NCBI GenBank assembly: GCA_963677325.2 | Contig: CAXXGM010000001.1 | Coordinates: 1 to 64,000 of the forward strand | Direction of reading: 5' to 3' | Length of the DNA stretch: 64,000 nt | DNA from: G963677325 sp963677325 | GTDB lineage: Bacteria; Bacteroidota; Bacteroidia; Bacteroidales; Prolixibacteraceae | In this document: positions 45,149 to 54,666 of the stretch, piece by piece | Position numbering within the stretch: position 1 is the stretch's first letter | Layout of the letters: each line of letters begins with the position of its first letter | Notes under the pieces: generated by a model | Seen by the model: the letters and a program-made list of their open reading frames with translations, nothing else | Databases searched by the model: none | Told to the model about the DNA's origin: nothing | Translations under genes and position numbers: made by a program

Positions 45149-48100
45149 TCTTATCTTTTCTGAAATATTATTCAGAAAATCCAAAGCCTGTTTAATAGAG
45201 GAAATATCAGAGAAAATGATGCTCAGTTTTCCTCTGGCCTCTTTAACCCGGCTGATCGAAGGATTCTGTACAATCCAGTTCATCAGCTTTTGAAACGAAA
45301 CGGATTTATAGAATTTTGATTCCGGGTTCGAGGGAAGATAACAAATCATATTATTTTCCTTCAGAATGATTCTTTCCATGCTCAGGGAAATGGCGACCCA
45401 GCGAAGACGTACAACATTCAGTAATTCCCGTGAAGGGTTGGGAATGGGTCCAAACCGGTCGATAAGCCCCTTTTCGAAAAGCAGCAACGATTCTTCTGTA
45501 TCCATATTATCGAGTTCACGATAAAGTAGCATTCGTTCTGAAATACTCGTGATGTACTCATCCGGGAACAGCAATTCCAGATCCGTATCGATGTTGCAGT
45601 CATTCACGAATTTTATTCCCATAATACCGCGAGATGCCTCCTCATGTTCTTCCTCGAAGAGATCCGAAAACTCTTCAGATTTAAGTTCCTGCATCGCTTC
45701 ATTCAGAATTCTGTGATACGCCTCAAAACCGATGTCTGCAATAAATCCGCTCTGCTCGCCTCCCAAGAGGTTACCGGCGCCCCGGATATCAAGATCCTGC
45801 ATCGCAAGATTGAATCCACTGCCGATTTCTGAAAACTCCTCAATCGCCTGGAGGCGTCTCCTGGCATCCGGATTCAATACGGTCAAAGGCGGAGACAAAA
45901 GATAACAGAAAGCCTTCTTATTGGAACGCCCTACCCTCCCGCGCAATTGGTGCAATTCACTTAATCCGAAATTTTGTGCATGATTGATAATAATCGTATT
46001 CGCATTAGGGATGTCCAGTCCGGATTCAATAATCGTGGTGGCAATTAAAACATCAAAATCACCGTTTACGAAGTCGAACATCACTTTTTCAAGCTTGTCT
46101 CCCTCCATCTGTCCATGTCCGACAACGGTACGTATCCCGGGGCAAAGCCGGTTGACCAAAAGCTCGATTTCAATCAGGTTCTGAACTCTGTTATTGATAA
46201 AGAAAACCTGACCGCCGCGTGAAACCTCGTAGTTAATGGCATCGCGGATAATGTCCTCACTGAAAACGTGTACCTCCGTATGAATAGGATATCTGTTTGG
46301 CGGAGGGGTGTTGATAATGGAAAGATCCCTTGCACCCATCAGGGAAAACTGCAATGTTCTCGGAATCGGTGTTGCAGTGAGTGTAAGCGTATCGACATTC
46401 ACTTTCAATTGTTTCAGCTTTTCCTTTACCGAAACGCCAAACCGCTGCTCCTCATCAATGATCAGCAATCCAAGATCCTTAAACTTGACATCTTTCCCGA
46501 TCAACCTGTGAGTACCGATTACAATATCAACCTGGCCTGCCGTAACTTCCTTAAGGACTTCTTTAATATCGCTGGAGTGCCGTAACCGGCTTATGTATTG
46601 TACATTGCAGGGAAAACCCTTCAGCCGGTCAGTAAAAGTTTTATAGTGTTGCAAGGCCAAAATGGTAGTAGGGACCAGAATCGCAACCTGTTTTGAATCC
46701 GTTACAGCCTTAAAGGCTGCTCTGATTGCAATTTCGGTTTTCCCGAATCCCACGTCACCGCAAACCAGCCGGTCCATCGGAATGGGCTTCTCCATATCTT
46801 CTTTGACGCAAAGGGTTGCCTTCAGCTGATCGGGAGTATCCTCGTAAATAAAACTTGCTTCCAGCTCTTCCTGAAGATAAGAATCCGGAGTATAGGCAAA
46901 GCCATTCTCCATTTTCCTTTTAGCATAAAGGGCTATCAATTCACGGGCAATATCCTTGACCTTACTCTTAGTCTTATTCTTTAAATTCTGCCAGGATGCA
47001 GTTCCCAGTTTATTGATCGCGGGCTCCTGCCCTTCCTTACCTTTGTATTTGGCTATCCGGTGAAGCGAATGAATGCTTACAAGAAGAGAATCGTTGTCCC
47101 TGTAAACCAAACGTATCGATTCCTGAATATTTCCATTCACTTCAGTTTTAACCAGACCGGCGAATTTTCCGACTCCATGATCAATATGAACCACAAAATC
47201 ACCGGTATGAAGTTTGCTTAGTTCCTTGATCGTGATGGCCTGATGGGAGGATTTCCTTGTCCGAAGTTTAAATCGGTGATAACGTTCAAAAATCTGGTGA
47301 TCAGTATAACAGCAGATTTTTAAATCATGGTCAACGAATCCTTCATTCAGTGCAAACGGAAGACTGTCCAGTTTTTGCGGATCACCCCGGTCATCGAATA
47401 TGGCATGGAGGCGCTCAATCTGCTTTGGGCTCGAGCAAAGAATTATGTTGCGGAAACCCAGTTGCCTGTTTTCTTTCAGATTATCGCCTAAGAGATCAAA
47501 GTTCTTATTAAATACCGGCTGTTGAGAAGTATTGAATTTTATTTCCCCGGCATTCTTTAAATGTTTTGAGCTCCCGAATTCAAGGCAGGCAAAAGAAGAA
47601 ATCCCGTGCTTGAAATCCTTCTCCGAAATGATCAGATCATCTAATTCCTCTTCCGGCTTTCTTTCAATCGCAGCGGAATACAGTTCCTTTATTTGTCCGG
47701 AAACATAATTGAAATTACTCGCAGAGATTATTGTATCTTTATCAATAAACTCTAAAAATGAAACCCTTTTCTCCTCCTTTAAACCTTCCTGAATGTTGGG
47801 AATAATGGAGATCTTATTCAGCATTTCCTTGGAAATCTGATCCTCAATATCGAAAGTTCTTATGGAATCCACTTCATCGCCAAAGAAATCGATACGATAC
47901 GGATCTTCGTTTGAAAAAGAGAAAATATCGATAATCGAACCGCGAAGTGAATACTGACCGGGCTCATAAACAAACTCCACTTTTTCAAACCCATAACTGT
48001 ACAGCACTTCGTTAATAAACGGGACAGAAAGTTTCTCGCCTTTTTTAATAAGCAGGGTATTCCTTGAAAGAGCGCTTTCCGAAATAACTTTTTCCATCAC

Positions 48101-48484
48101 GGCCTCAGGATAAGAGACTATGAAAAATTGCTTTCCGTTTTGTTTAAGCCGGTTTAGAACTTCCGTGCGGAAGATGATGTTTTCGCTGTCAATCCTTTCA
48201 TCCACTACATTCCGGCGATAGGATGAAGGAAAAAACAGAATCTCATCGTTCATCCCCAGCACACCCAGATCATCGTAAAAGTAGGAAGCTTCCTCCCGGT
48301 CGTTCAAAATGATAAGGCTGCTGAAAGGATTTAATTGATGTGCAGCGGCCATGACCACCGGAGCCGATGATCCCGTTAATCCTTTTAGAGAAATCTGTCT
48401 GCTGCTGTTATTCGATAGTATTTCCACCAGTCCTTTGACGGAGGGGTGACTATAGTAATATTTTAAAAGTTCTTTAAGTTCCAA
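45146..48484 (-). CDS. mfd: Transcription-repair coupling factor
   Basis: 1112 residues. The UvrB-like N-terminal part is followed by the RNA-polymerase-interacting domain (LHTGDFVVHIDHGVGKFAGL) and an SF2 translocase core with MDRLVCGDVGFGKTEIAIRA (Walker A), LLIIDEEQRFGV (DEEQ box), TLTATPIPRTLQFS and QLRGRVGRSNKKAFCYLL. Mfd removes stalled RNA polymerase and recruits UvrA. The last 12 bases before the stop border the fold-back repeat. A good promoter lies upstream at 48507. Confidence 0.97.
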   Translation of the reverse strand: MELKELLKYYYSHPSVKGLVEILSNNSSRQISLKGLTGSSAPVVMAAAHQLNPFSSLIILNDREEASYFYDDLGVLGMNDEILFFPSSYRRNVVDERIDSENIIFRTEVLNRLKQNGKQFFIVSYPEAVMEKVISESALSRNTLLIKKGEKLSVPFINEVLYSYGFEKVEFVYEPGQYSLRGSIIDIFSFSNEDPYRIDFFGDEVDSIRTFDIEDQISKEMLNKISIIPNIQEGLKEEKRVSFLEFIDKDTIISASNFNYVSGQIKELYSAAIERKPEEELDDLIISEKDFKHGISSFACLEFGSSKHLKNAGEIKFNTSQQPVFNKNFDLLGDNLKENRQLGFRNIILCSSPKQIERLHAIFDDRGDPQKLDSLPFALNEGFVDHDLKICCYTDHQIFERYHRFKLRTRKSSHQAITIKELSKLHTGDFVVHIDHGVGKFAGLVKTEVNGNIQESIRLVYRDNDSLLVSIHSLHRIAKYKGKEGQEPAINKLGTASWQNLKNKTKSKVKDIARELIALYAKRKMENGFAYTPDSYLQEELEASFIYEDTPDQLKATLCVKEDMEKPIPMDRLVCGDVGFGKTEIAIRAAFKAVTDSKQVAILVPTTILALQHYKTFTDRLKGFPCNVQYISRLRHSSDIKEVLKEVTAGQVDIVIGTHRLIGKDVKFKDLGLLIIDEEQRFGVSVKEKLKQLKVNVDTLTLTATPIPRTLQFSLMGARDLSIINTPPPNRYPIHTEVHVFSEDIIRDAINYEVSRGGQVFFINNRVQNLIEIELLVNRLCPGIRTVVGHGQMEGDKLEKVMFDFVNGDFDVLIATTIIESGLDIPNANTIIINHAQNFGLSELHQLRGRVGRSNKKAFCYLLSPPLTVLNPDARRRLQAIEEFSEIGSGFNLAMQDLDIRGAGNLLGGEQSGFIADIGFEAYHRILNEAMQELKSEEFSDLFEEEHEEASRGIMGIKFVNDCNIDTDLELLFPDEYITSISERMLLYRELDNMDTEESLLLFEKGLIDRFGPIPNPSRELLNVVRLRWVAISLSMERIILKENNMICYLPSNPESKFYKSVSFQKLMNWIVQNPSISRVKEARGKLSIIFSDISSIKQALDFLNNISEKIR

Positions 48485-48506
48485 TTATTTGTTTCCAAAA
48501 GAAATG

Positions 48507-48538
48507 CAAAACTATATTAAAATGATTTTAGAAACAAA
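48507..48538 (-). promoter_or_regulatory. Promoter of mfd
   Basis: Minus-strand TTTG (48538-48535) and TAGTTTTG (48514-48507), 20 bases apart, match the Bacteroidota consensus. The leader would be only about 15 bases. Confidence 0.7.
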
Positions 48539-48631
48539 ATTTTAAACTTTCTCCTCGAAATTCATGAAGAAAATTCTGAAATCTGATCAAAGTGTTGATC
48601 AAATCATAAAAATCGATTCAATATCCCCCAT

Positions 48632-48752
48632 TTCCTTATCTCATCCCAGGTCTTTCTTCGTAGTTTATTCGTACATTATTCGTATATCATTCGTATAGAT
48701 ACGAAGAAACTACGAATAATGTACGAATAAACTATGGAGAAGGTATAAGGAA
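48632..48752. repeat. Long hairpin of ATTCGTA repeats
   Basis: A perfect 24-bp inverted repeat, 48661-48684 against 48711-48734, made of TATTCGTAC/ATTCGTA units; the 26-base centre is itself palindromic (TCGTATAGATACGA). Outer TTCCTTAT and ATAAGGAA pair further out. It fills most of the 306-base gap between porT and mfd. No gene was seen. Confidence 0.85.
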
Positions 48753-48790
48753 GTACCCCGACAGAAGCAGCCAAAAAAGGATTCGAGCTT

Positions 48791-49603
48791 CTACTCGAAG
48801 TAAAAGATTAAGGAAAGGATATTTGAATTTACCGATTTCAAAATATATCCGTAATACGGGATAGGTCTGCTGAGATCGGTGTCATGGCGGATGATATTAT
48901 TCAGTCCGTAACTGAATCGCAGTTCACCGGTAAAGCGGAAATACTCAAGATAGGAATCCAGGCCAAGCGCTACTTCGGCATAGTAACCATTTTTGGTCAA
49001 ATGGACGATGCTCTCCGTGATCCTCTTGTTTTCAAGGTCTCTTCTCAAAGCCCCGCCCAGATAAACATAAGGACGCATATTATAGTGCCTGAAACCCTTG
49101 TAACGAATTCCAACCGGGATGTCAATGTAAGCGGACGGAGTAGTCGCATAGGTGTTTTCATCCGGTGCATCGGACTGTTCGATTACTGCCTTATTGATAG
49201 GGATGGTATAAACAAGTTTACGGCTGCCAAGAGACATGCCCGGAGTAAATCGCAGGTCAAAATCGCGTCCTAATCGTATGTTTGCGACGCCGCCAACCGA
49301 AAAGCCGGGAGAGGGAGGATAGACTTCAGCTCTGAATTTTGTTCTTTCATAAAAATTCCCTTCTTCCGCATTTTGACGGATGTATGAATTTTCTGGATTC
49401 TGGAAAACAGGATTATTGTAAACATCATCATAATGCGACAGCCGGTAATCCATCGTGTTTAATCCAAGATAAAAACCAAAATGGAATGGCCGGTCATCAA
49501 AATACAAAAGATTATCGGCCCCCTTTCTTTGAGCAAATACAGAAGTATTCACTGCAATGAAAGTGATTAAAATCAGGAAGAGTATTGAATTTTTACCAGG
49601 CAC
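48791..49603 (-). CDS. porT: PorT-family outer membrane protein (type IX secretion)
   Basis: 270 residues with a signal peptide (FLILITFIAVNTSVFAQ) and a PorT/SprT pattern: a LLYFDDRPFHFGFYLGLNTM motif after the signal peptide, then an eight-strand beta-barrel with RDFDLRFTPGMSLGSRKLVY and YIDIPVGIRYKGFRHYNMRP. PorT/SprT is a component needed for type IX secretion and gliding in Bacteroidota. Neighbouring ubiE/menG is a gene pairing I recall from other Bacteroidota. No other T9SS gene or CTD-cargo was seen here. A generic PorT-like barrel cannot be excluded. Confidence 0.8.
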   Translation of the reverse strand: MPGKNSILFLILITFIAVNTSVFAQRKGADNLLYFDDRPFHFGFYLGLNTMDYRLSHYDDVYNNPVFQNPENSYIRQNAEEGNFYERTKFRAEVYPPSPGFSVGGVANIRLGRDFDLRFTPGMSLGSRKLVYTIPINKAVIEQSDAPDENTYATTPSAYIDIPVGIRYKGFRHYNMRPYVYLGGALRRDLENKRITESIVHLTKNGYYAEVALGLDSYLEYFRFTGELRFSYGLNNIIRHDTDLSRPIPYYGYILKSVNSNILSLIFYFE

Positions 49604-49683
49604 TGTCGGGAAAATCTCTCGTTAAAAATAGATAAAGAATATTACTTTAGTTTAAATATAGGATTTTTGTTTGATTTTCCCAT

Positions 49684-50409
49684 TTATTTTATTCCAAGAT
49701 AGATTGTGGCCACGCCAAAGGTCTGCCGGTATTGCCTGGTTTTTACGAATCCGGCCTGTTTGAGGAAACCTTCAAATTCATTTCCATCAGGGAATCCTTT
49801 AACCGATTCGGGGAGATAACGGTAAGCGGAATTATCGCTCGAAACGATGCGTCCGATAAGCGGAAGAATAAAAAAAGAGTAGAAATGGTATAGTTGTTTA
49901 AAAGGAAATTTTTGGGGTTTGGAGAATTCCAGGATACAAGCCACACCGCCTTTTTTAAGAACTCTTTGGATTTCTGAAAGCCCTTTGGCCAGATCTTCAA
50001 AATTACGCACTCCAAATGCAACGGTCACTGCATTAAAAGTTTCGTCTGCAAAATTGAGATTTTCCGAGTCGCCTTCCACCAAAGTGATCCGATGATCAAG
50101 GCCCAGCCCTTTTATTTTTTTCCGTCCGACGGACAGCATTTCAACTGAAATATCAATTCCGGTTATTTCAGCTGCACCGCTTTTTAATCCCTCGATGGCC
50201 AGATCGCCGGTTCCGGTTGCCACATCAAGAATACGGACGGGTGCGAAAGGTTTAATTAAACGGATGGCTTTGCGTCTCCACATTTTATCTATCCCAAAAG
50301 ACAGAAAATGGTTCAGAAAGTCATAACGCGGGGCAATGTTATCAAACATCCCGGCTACCTGTTCTTTTTTCCCTTTTTCTGAATGGCGGTAAGGTTTTAT
50401 AACAGCCAT
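49684..50409 (-). CDS. ubiE: Demethylmenaquinone methyltransferase
   Basis: 241 residues. SAM motif I is ILDVATGTGDLAIEGLKSGA, UbiE signature YDFLNHFLSFGIDKMWRRKA near residues 29-48, and FNAVTVAFGVRNFEDLAKGL. It catalyses the last methylation in menaquinone synthesis, which anaerobic respiration by fumarate needs. Spaced 80 bases before porT and 6 bases after the PurM-like gene, so an operon is likely. Confidence 0.94.
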   Translation of the reverse strand: MAVIKPYRHSEKGKKEQVAGMFDNIAPRYDFLNHFLSFGIDKMWRRKAIRLIKPFAPVRILDVATGTGDLAIEGLKSGAAEITGIDISVEMLSVGRKKIKGLGLDHRITLVEGDSENLNFADETFNAVTVAFGVRNFEDLAKGLSEIQRVLKKGGVACILEFSKPQKFPFKQLYHFYSFFILPLIGRIVSSDNSAYRYLPESVKGFPDGNEFEGFLKQAGFVKTRQYRQTFGVATIYLGIK

Positions 50410-50415
50410 TCCGGA

Positions 50416-51453
50416 TTAAGCTTCAATTTCACTGGTGATACCTTTATCGACAAATCCAAATGATTTGTCATCAATCCGGATTTCACCCTTGGTCACATGA
50501 CCGAGGGTGATTACAGGAATCTGACGTGAGATCAGAAAATCGACGAATTCATCTTCCTGTTCATCGGCCACGGTTACTACCACACGTCCCATTCCCTCTC
50601 CAAAGAGAAAAGCATCGGTTCTTATTTCGGCATCAGTGGTAATGTCAAATCCAAGTTCATTAGGCAATGCATCCCGGAGAAGGGTAAAAAACAATCCTCC
50701 GATCCCGACAGGGCTTGCTGAAACAACAAGATTCTTCTGTATCAGCTCTTTCATGGTATTCATCAGTCTGCTCTCGGCGGCCAGATTGAAGTGCATCAGA
50801 GGCCATTCTTTGATTTCATGATAATGATCGAGATATTCTGAAGCATTGATATCATTGTAGGTGCGACCGATAAGGAGAATGTTGTGTCCTTTTTTCTTCA
50901 GTTTAGACGTCAGTATCTGTTCACTGTATTTTAATTTTCCAACCAGGCTCACGATCAAAGTCGGGGGAATTGAACCGTTTTCATTGGCATAGTCATAGTT
51001 TATTTTACGGTGTGAAAACTGCAGCTTAAATGCTGAAGCGGCAGCATCAAGTCCTAAACGGGAAGCAATGACCAGCTCCTGGGCCAGAGGACTTGCAATG
51101 TCCACGTTGTTAAGAAAAGCGCTCATGGCCAACGGTTCGACTCCATAACAAACCAGCTTTCTTACTGCTTTTGCCACGATTATCTGCGAAGCGACAAAGG
51201 GATCCACGGCCAATCTCCGGTGATCTGCATAAATGACGAGAGAAAACAGCTTCCCCTCGGCATCGATCTGAAAAATACCGGCGTCATTTGAGTCCTCTAA
51301 ACCATCGTCGGCCGGATCAGGCACCGGAGAGGCAAAATCATTAAATACATTTGCAGGGGATAAATGAGGTATTGCTACCATTGAATAAATGACATTCTGC
51401 AAATCTTCAGGTTCAGCTACCTGATCAATTGTGAAGGTTTCGGTTCCTGACAT
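50416..51453 (-). CDS. AIR synthase-related (PurM/PurL-like) protein
   Basis: 345 residues from the ATG at 51453; the longer frame from 51483 would include a -7 promoter box (minus-strand TAGTTTTG, 51478-51471). The layout is one PurM-like unit: an N-terminal ATP-binding half (LVIYADHRRLAVDPFVASQI, then YGVEPLAMSAFLNNVDIA) and a C-terminal half with LVVSASPVGIGGLFFTLLRD and FLFGEGMGRVVVTV. It resembles the synthetase domains of FGAM synthase, but is too short for full PurL. Function is unclear; a purine-pathway or paralogue role is inferred only from family. Confidence 0.8.
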   Translation of the reverse strand: MSGTETFTIDQVAEPEDLQNVIYSMVAIPHLSPANVFNDFASPVPDPADDGLEDSNDAGIFQIDAEGKLFSLVIYADHRRLAVDPFVASQIIVAKAVRKLVCYGVEPLAMSAFLNNVDIASPLAQELVIASRLGLDAAASAFKLQFSHRKINYDYANENGSIPPTLIVSLVGKLKYSEQILTSKLKKKGHNILLIGRTYNDINASEYLDHYHEIKEWPLMHFNLAAESRLMNTMKELIQKNLVVSASPVGIGGLFFTLLRDALPNELGFDITTDAEIRTDAFLFGEGMGRVVVTVADEQEDEFVDFLISRQIPVITLGHVTKGEIRIDDKSFGFVDKGITSEIEA

Positions 51454-51639
51454 ATTTAAATATTTTGATTCAAAACTATGCAAATTTAAAAAATCAGATG
51501 GAAAGTCAGCATTTTTTAATTTATTTAATCTGATGAATATTTTACCTTAGCAAAATATTGTGGTTGAATTCGATTAAAATCGAAGGTTAAATTTAATTAA
51601 AATAGTGACATTCTTTTAATTTAAATAAATTATTCTGAG

Positions 51640-52398
51640 ATGAGAAAAATTGCTTTAGTTACCGGTGCCACTTCCGGAATAGGTAAAGCCACCGCTAAAA
51701 TGCTTGCTTCCAATGACTACGATCTGGTCATTACCGGCCGCAGAGAGGACAGACTCAAAGAAACAGCCGAGGAAATAAAAAATGAAACAGGAGCTGGAGT
51801 AATGGAGTTGTGCTTTGATGTGCGTTCATTGGATCAGGTGGAAAAATCATTGGATTCTCTTCCTGAAAAATGGAAGAAGATTGAGCTTCTTGTCAATAAT
51901 GCGGGCCTTGCCGTGGGGCTTGGACCGGTTCATGAAGGGTTAACCGATGACTGGGACCGGATGATTGACACCAACGTAAAGGGTCTTTTGTATGTCACCC
52001 GCAAAATATCAGCAGGTATGGTTGAAAGGAAAAGAGGCCACATCATTAATATATCCTCCATCGCGGGAAAGGAGTCTTATTCCAATGGAGCAGCTTATTG
52101 CGCTTCAAAACATGCAGTACAGGCCATTACGCGTGCTCAGCGGATAGAACTTCTCCCCTATGGGATAAAAGTAAGTTCGATCTGTCCCGGAATGGTGGAA
52201 ACTGAATTTTCACTTGTACGCTTCAAGGGCGACCAGCAGAAAGCAGATAATGTATACAAAGGAGTGACTCCTCTTTATGCTGAAGACATAGCCGAGACCA
52301 TCCTGTTTATGGCCACCCGGCCTCCGCATGTCAACATCGATGATCTACTGATCATGCCCACAGATCAGGGCAGCGCGAGAGATTTTAACAGGAAGTGA
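51640..52398 (+). CDS. SDR family oxidoreductase (YdfG-like)
   Basis: 252 residues of classical short-chain dehydrogenase: TGATSGIGKA (cofactor Gly motif), NNAGLAVG, INISSIAGKE (Ser) and YCASKHAVQAI (Tyr-Lys). Arg residues after the second strand (TGRREDR) suggest NADP(H). It is close to YdfG-type 3-hydroxy-acid/serine dehydrogenases. Its TGA lies inside a hairpin that acts as a terminator. Confidence 0.92.
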   Translation: MRKIALVTGATSGIGKATAKMLASNDYDLVITGRREDRLKETAEEIKNETGAGVMELCFDVRSLDQVEKSLDSLPEKWKKIELLVNNAGLAVGLGPVHEGLTDDWDRMIDTNVKGLLYVTRKISAGMVERKRGHIINISSIAGKESYSNGAAYCASKHAVQAITRAQRIELLPYGIKVSSICPGMVETEFSLVRFKGDQQKADNVYKGVTPLYAEDIAETILFMATRPPHVNIDDLLIMPTDQGSARDFNRK

Positions 52399-52427
52399 AC
52401 GGCGAACCGTTCACTGTTTACTTTTTT
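52395..52427 (+). terminator. Terminator of the SDR gene
   Basis: GTGAACGG (52395-52402) pairs with CCGTTCAC (52407-52414) around CGAA, followed by a T-rich tract. The stop codon is inside the stem. Confidence 0.7.
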
Positions 52428-52435
52428 TATCTTTG
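52428..52435 (+). promoter_or_regulatory. -7 box for the DUF6165-GT operon
   Basis: TATCTTTG matches TAnnTTTG, 14 bases before the ATG at 52450. Confidence 0.55.
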
Positions 52436-52449
52436 CACAAAATTTCATT

Positions 52450-52821
52450 ATGAAAATTGAAGTATCCAACGGAGAGATTGCAGATAAGCTTACGATTATT
52501 GAGATCAAAAAGGAAAGAATAAATGACCCGGTTAAACTGGCAAATCTTGAAAAAGAATACCAGGTGCTGAATGAAGCTGTTAGCAGGATCATTGATAAAC
52601 AACATACGCTTTACCGCGAACTTTATGACATTAATTGCCAGCTATGGGAAATTGAAGATCACATCAGGGATCTCGAGAGAAAGAAAGAATTCAACCAAGA
52701 CTTTATAGAAACTGCAAGGTCTGTTTATTTTACCAATGATAAGAGATCGGAAGTAAAGCGCAGGATAAATGATTTTACAGGATCCAATTTTACAGAAGAA
52801 AAAAGCTACGAGGCTTATTGA
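52450..52821 (+). CDS. DUF6165 family protein
   Basis: 123 residues, mostly long amphipathic helices: KIEVSNGEIADKLTIIEIKK and ERINDPVKLANLEKEYQVLN at the start, ARSVYFTNDKRSEVKRRIND near the end. This matches DUF6165, a small family often found beside glycosyltransferases in LPS or capsule clusters. No transmembrane segment, so cytoplasmic. First gene of a three-gene operon; 14 bases separate it from the GT9 gene. Confidence 0.82.
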   Translation: MKIEVSNGEIADKLTIIEIKKERINDPVKLANLEKEYQVLNEAVSRIIDKQHTLYRELYDINCQLWEIEDHIRDLERKKEFNQDFIETARSVYFTNDKRSEVKRRINDFTGSNFTEEKSYEAY

Positions 52822-52835
52822 TTAAAAGTTAATTT

Positions 52836-53936
52836 ATGGTGAGAAAAATATTAGCATTGCGGTTGTCAGCCATGGGGGATGTATCCCTGACTGTTCCCGC
52901 TATCCGCGCCGTTATAGAAGCGAATCCTGATATAAGGATCACCCTTGTAACAAGAAAATTTTTTGCGCCCTTTTTTTACGGAATTCCCCGATTGGACCTT
53001 TTTTTTCCCGACCTGCAAAGCAGACATAAAGGCTTCTTCGGATTAATAAGACTATACAGGGATCTGAAAAATAAGGAAAACTTTTCTTCAGTCATTGATC
53101 TTCATGGCGTTATACGAACTAAAATATTAACGGTTCTCTTCAGATTATCAGGGAAGCTTGGATTCACCATCAACAAGGGGAGAAAAGAAAAGAAATTTCT
53201 TCTGAAATCAAAATATCTGAGATACCTTAAACACTCTTCTGTGCGGTATCTTGACACTTTTAATAAGGCTGGTTTAAAGGGAAATATTGGTAAATCTCCT
53301 TACCTTAATGTACCGGATGAAGCATTACAAAAAGCTGCATCCTTCCTTGCCCAACTATCAGTGAGTGAGAGTTCCATCAGAATAGGACTTGCTCCCTTTG
53401 CCACACATAAGCCTAAAATCTGGGGGACAGACAAATTCAAGGAACTGATTTCACTCATTAATCAGGAACACAAGGTGGAGTATTTTCTTTTTGGCGGAGG
53501 TGAAGAGGAAACGGCTAAACTAAAAGAACTTCAGAAATACAGTCCGAATATTCATCTTGTTGCCGGAAATCTAACCCTGCCTGAAGAAATCGCAGTGATA
53601 AAAAACCTGGATCTGATGATTTCAATGGATTCTTCGAATATGCATCTGTCTGCCCTTTCAGGAATTCCAACGGTCTCGATATGGGGAGGTACTCACCCGA
53701 CTTTTGGCTTTTTTGCTCTTGGGCAACCGGCTGAATACCATATACAAACACCGGCCAGCAGTCTTAAATGCCGTCCTTGCTCTGTTTTCGGAGGTAAACC
53801 CTGCATCTATCAAGAACCCAAATGCCTGGAAATGGTTAAAGCTGAAGATGTCTATAATTCCCTGCAGAAATTTGGCCTTTTAAAGGCCAGATCCAGGAGA
53901 ATTGCAAAGGAGATTACTTCACCCCTGCCATCCTGA
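52836..53936 (+). CDS. Glycosyltransferase family 9 (heptosyltransferase-like)
   Basis: 366 residues. MVRKILALRLSAMGDVSLTV is the ADP-heptose-binding N-terminus of GT9, and the C-terminal half has MISMDSSNMHLSALSGIPTV and SIWGGTHPTFGF, the donor site. GT9 enzymes add heptose in LPS inner core. Together with the downstream GT2-like gene and the LPS kinase this suggests envelope polysaccharide assembly. Confidence 0.9.
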   Translation: MVRKILALRLSAMGDVSLTVPAIRAVIEANPDIRITLVTRKFFAPFFYGIPRLDLFFPDLQSRHKGFFGLIRLYRDLKNKENFSSVIDLHGVIRTKILTVLFRLSGKLGFTINKGRKEKKFLLKSKYLRYLKHSSVRYLDTFNKAGLKGNIGKSPYLNVPDEALQKAASFLAQLSVSESSIRIGLAPFATHKPKIWGTDKFKELISLINQEHKVEYFLFGGGEEETAKLKELQKYSPNIHLVAGNLTLPEEIAVIKNLDLMISMDSSNMHLSALSGIPTVSIWGGTHPTFGFFALGQPAEYHIQTPASSLKCRPCSVFGGKPCIYQEPKCLEMVKAEDVYNSLQKFGLLKARSRRIAKEITSPLPS

Positions 53937-53952
53937 TTAATAATAAACCTCT

Positions 53953-54666
53953 GTGAAAAATCCCATTCTCATAACTCCGGTAAAGGACTCGTTAAAAACA
54001 GCCACTCAGATTATTCATTTACTGAGGTCGGAAAATAAGGAAATACCCTACTATATTTTTGACGATTACAGCTCCCGTGAAACAAGACGCTGGCTTGAAG
54101 CAAACTCCTCAAAATATAGTTATAAGATAATCAGTCTTGCAAAACTCATAAAAAAATCTTCTCCAAACTATAGAACAACGCTGATCCTGGCAAGAAAAAT
54201 GGCCCTTGAGAACGAGACCAATCTGGCCATTGTTGAGTCAGATGTATATGCCTCAGCGGAAATCATCCTTGAACTGAATAAACTGGCTGAAGAGCTACCT
54301 GAAGCCGGCCTTGTGGGAGCTGTAACCGTTGATAAATCCGGGGAGATAAACTTTCCCTACAATTATGCCACAGCTATTGATAAACCTCTGATTTTTGCTT
54401 CGGCAAAAAGTGTAAGTTTCTGTTGCACCATCCTGACAAAAAATCTTCTCGAAAGATTTGATTTTAATGACCTGCCCAGGAACAATGATTGGTTTGATGT
54501 TTATATATCTAAAAAATCCAGGCAGATGGGTTTCAGCAATTATGTAGTAAAAAGTCTGCCGGTATTGCATCAGCCTCACAGCAGCAGGCCATGGAAGCAT
54601 TTAAAATATAAGAATCCCTTTTTATATTATCTGAAGAAAATTATTTCCCGACGCGACCGGATCTGA
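53953..54666 (+). CDS. Glycosyltransferase family 2-like protein (GTG start)
   Basis: 237 residues beginning at a GTG codon (53953) with MKNPILITPVKDSLKTATQI. A GT-A-like fold is suggested by the opening beta-alpha unit, YIFDDYSSRETRRWLEANSS (DD motif) and AIVESDVYAS (acidic, metal-binding position). It ends with a basic C-terminus (KKIISRRDRI). Overlaps by 26 bases, convergently, the LPS kinase gene. Family assignment is moderate; the sugar is unknown. Confidence 0.72.
   Translation: MKNPILITPVKDSLKTATQIIHLLRSENKEIPYYIFDDYSSRETRRWLEANSSKYSYKIISLAKLIKKSSPNYRTTLILARKMALENETNLAIVESDVYASAEIILELNKLAEELPEAGLVGAVTVDKSGEINFPYNYATAIDKPLIFASAKSVSFCCTILTKNLLERFDFNDLPRNNDWFDVYISKKSRQMGFSNYVVKSLPVLHQPHSSRPWKHLKYKNPFLYYLKKIISRRDRI

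Noticed and set aside
48661..48734. Terminator for mfd or porT
   Set aside because: It lies upstream of porT (downstream of its stop) and upstream of mfd's promoter, lacks a T-run and is made of internal repeats, so I keep it as a repeat.
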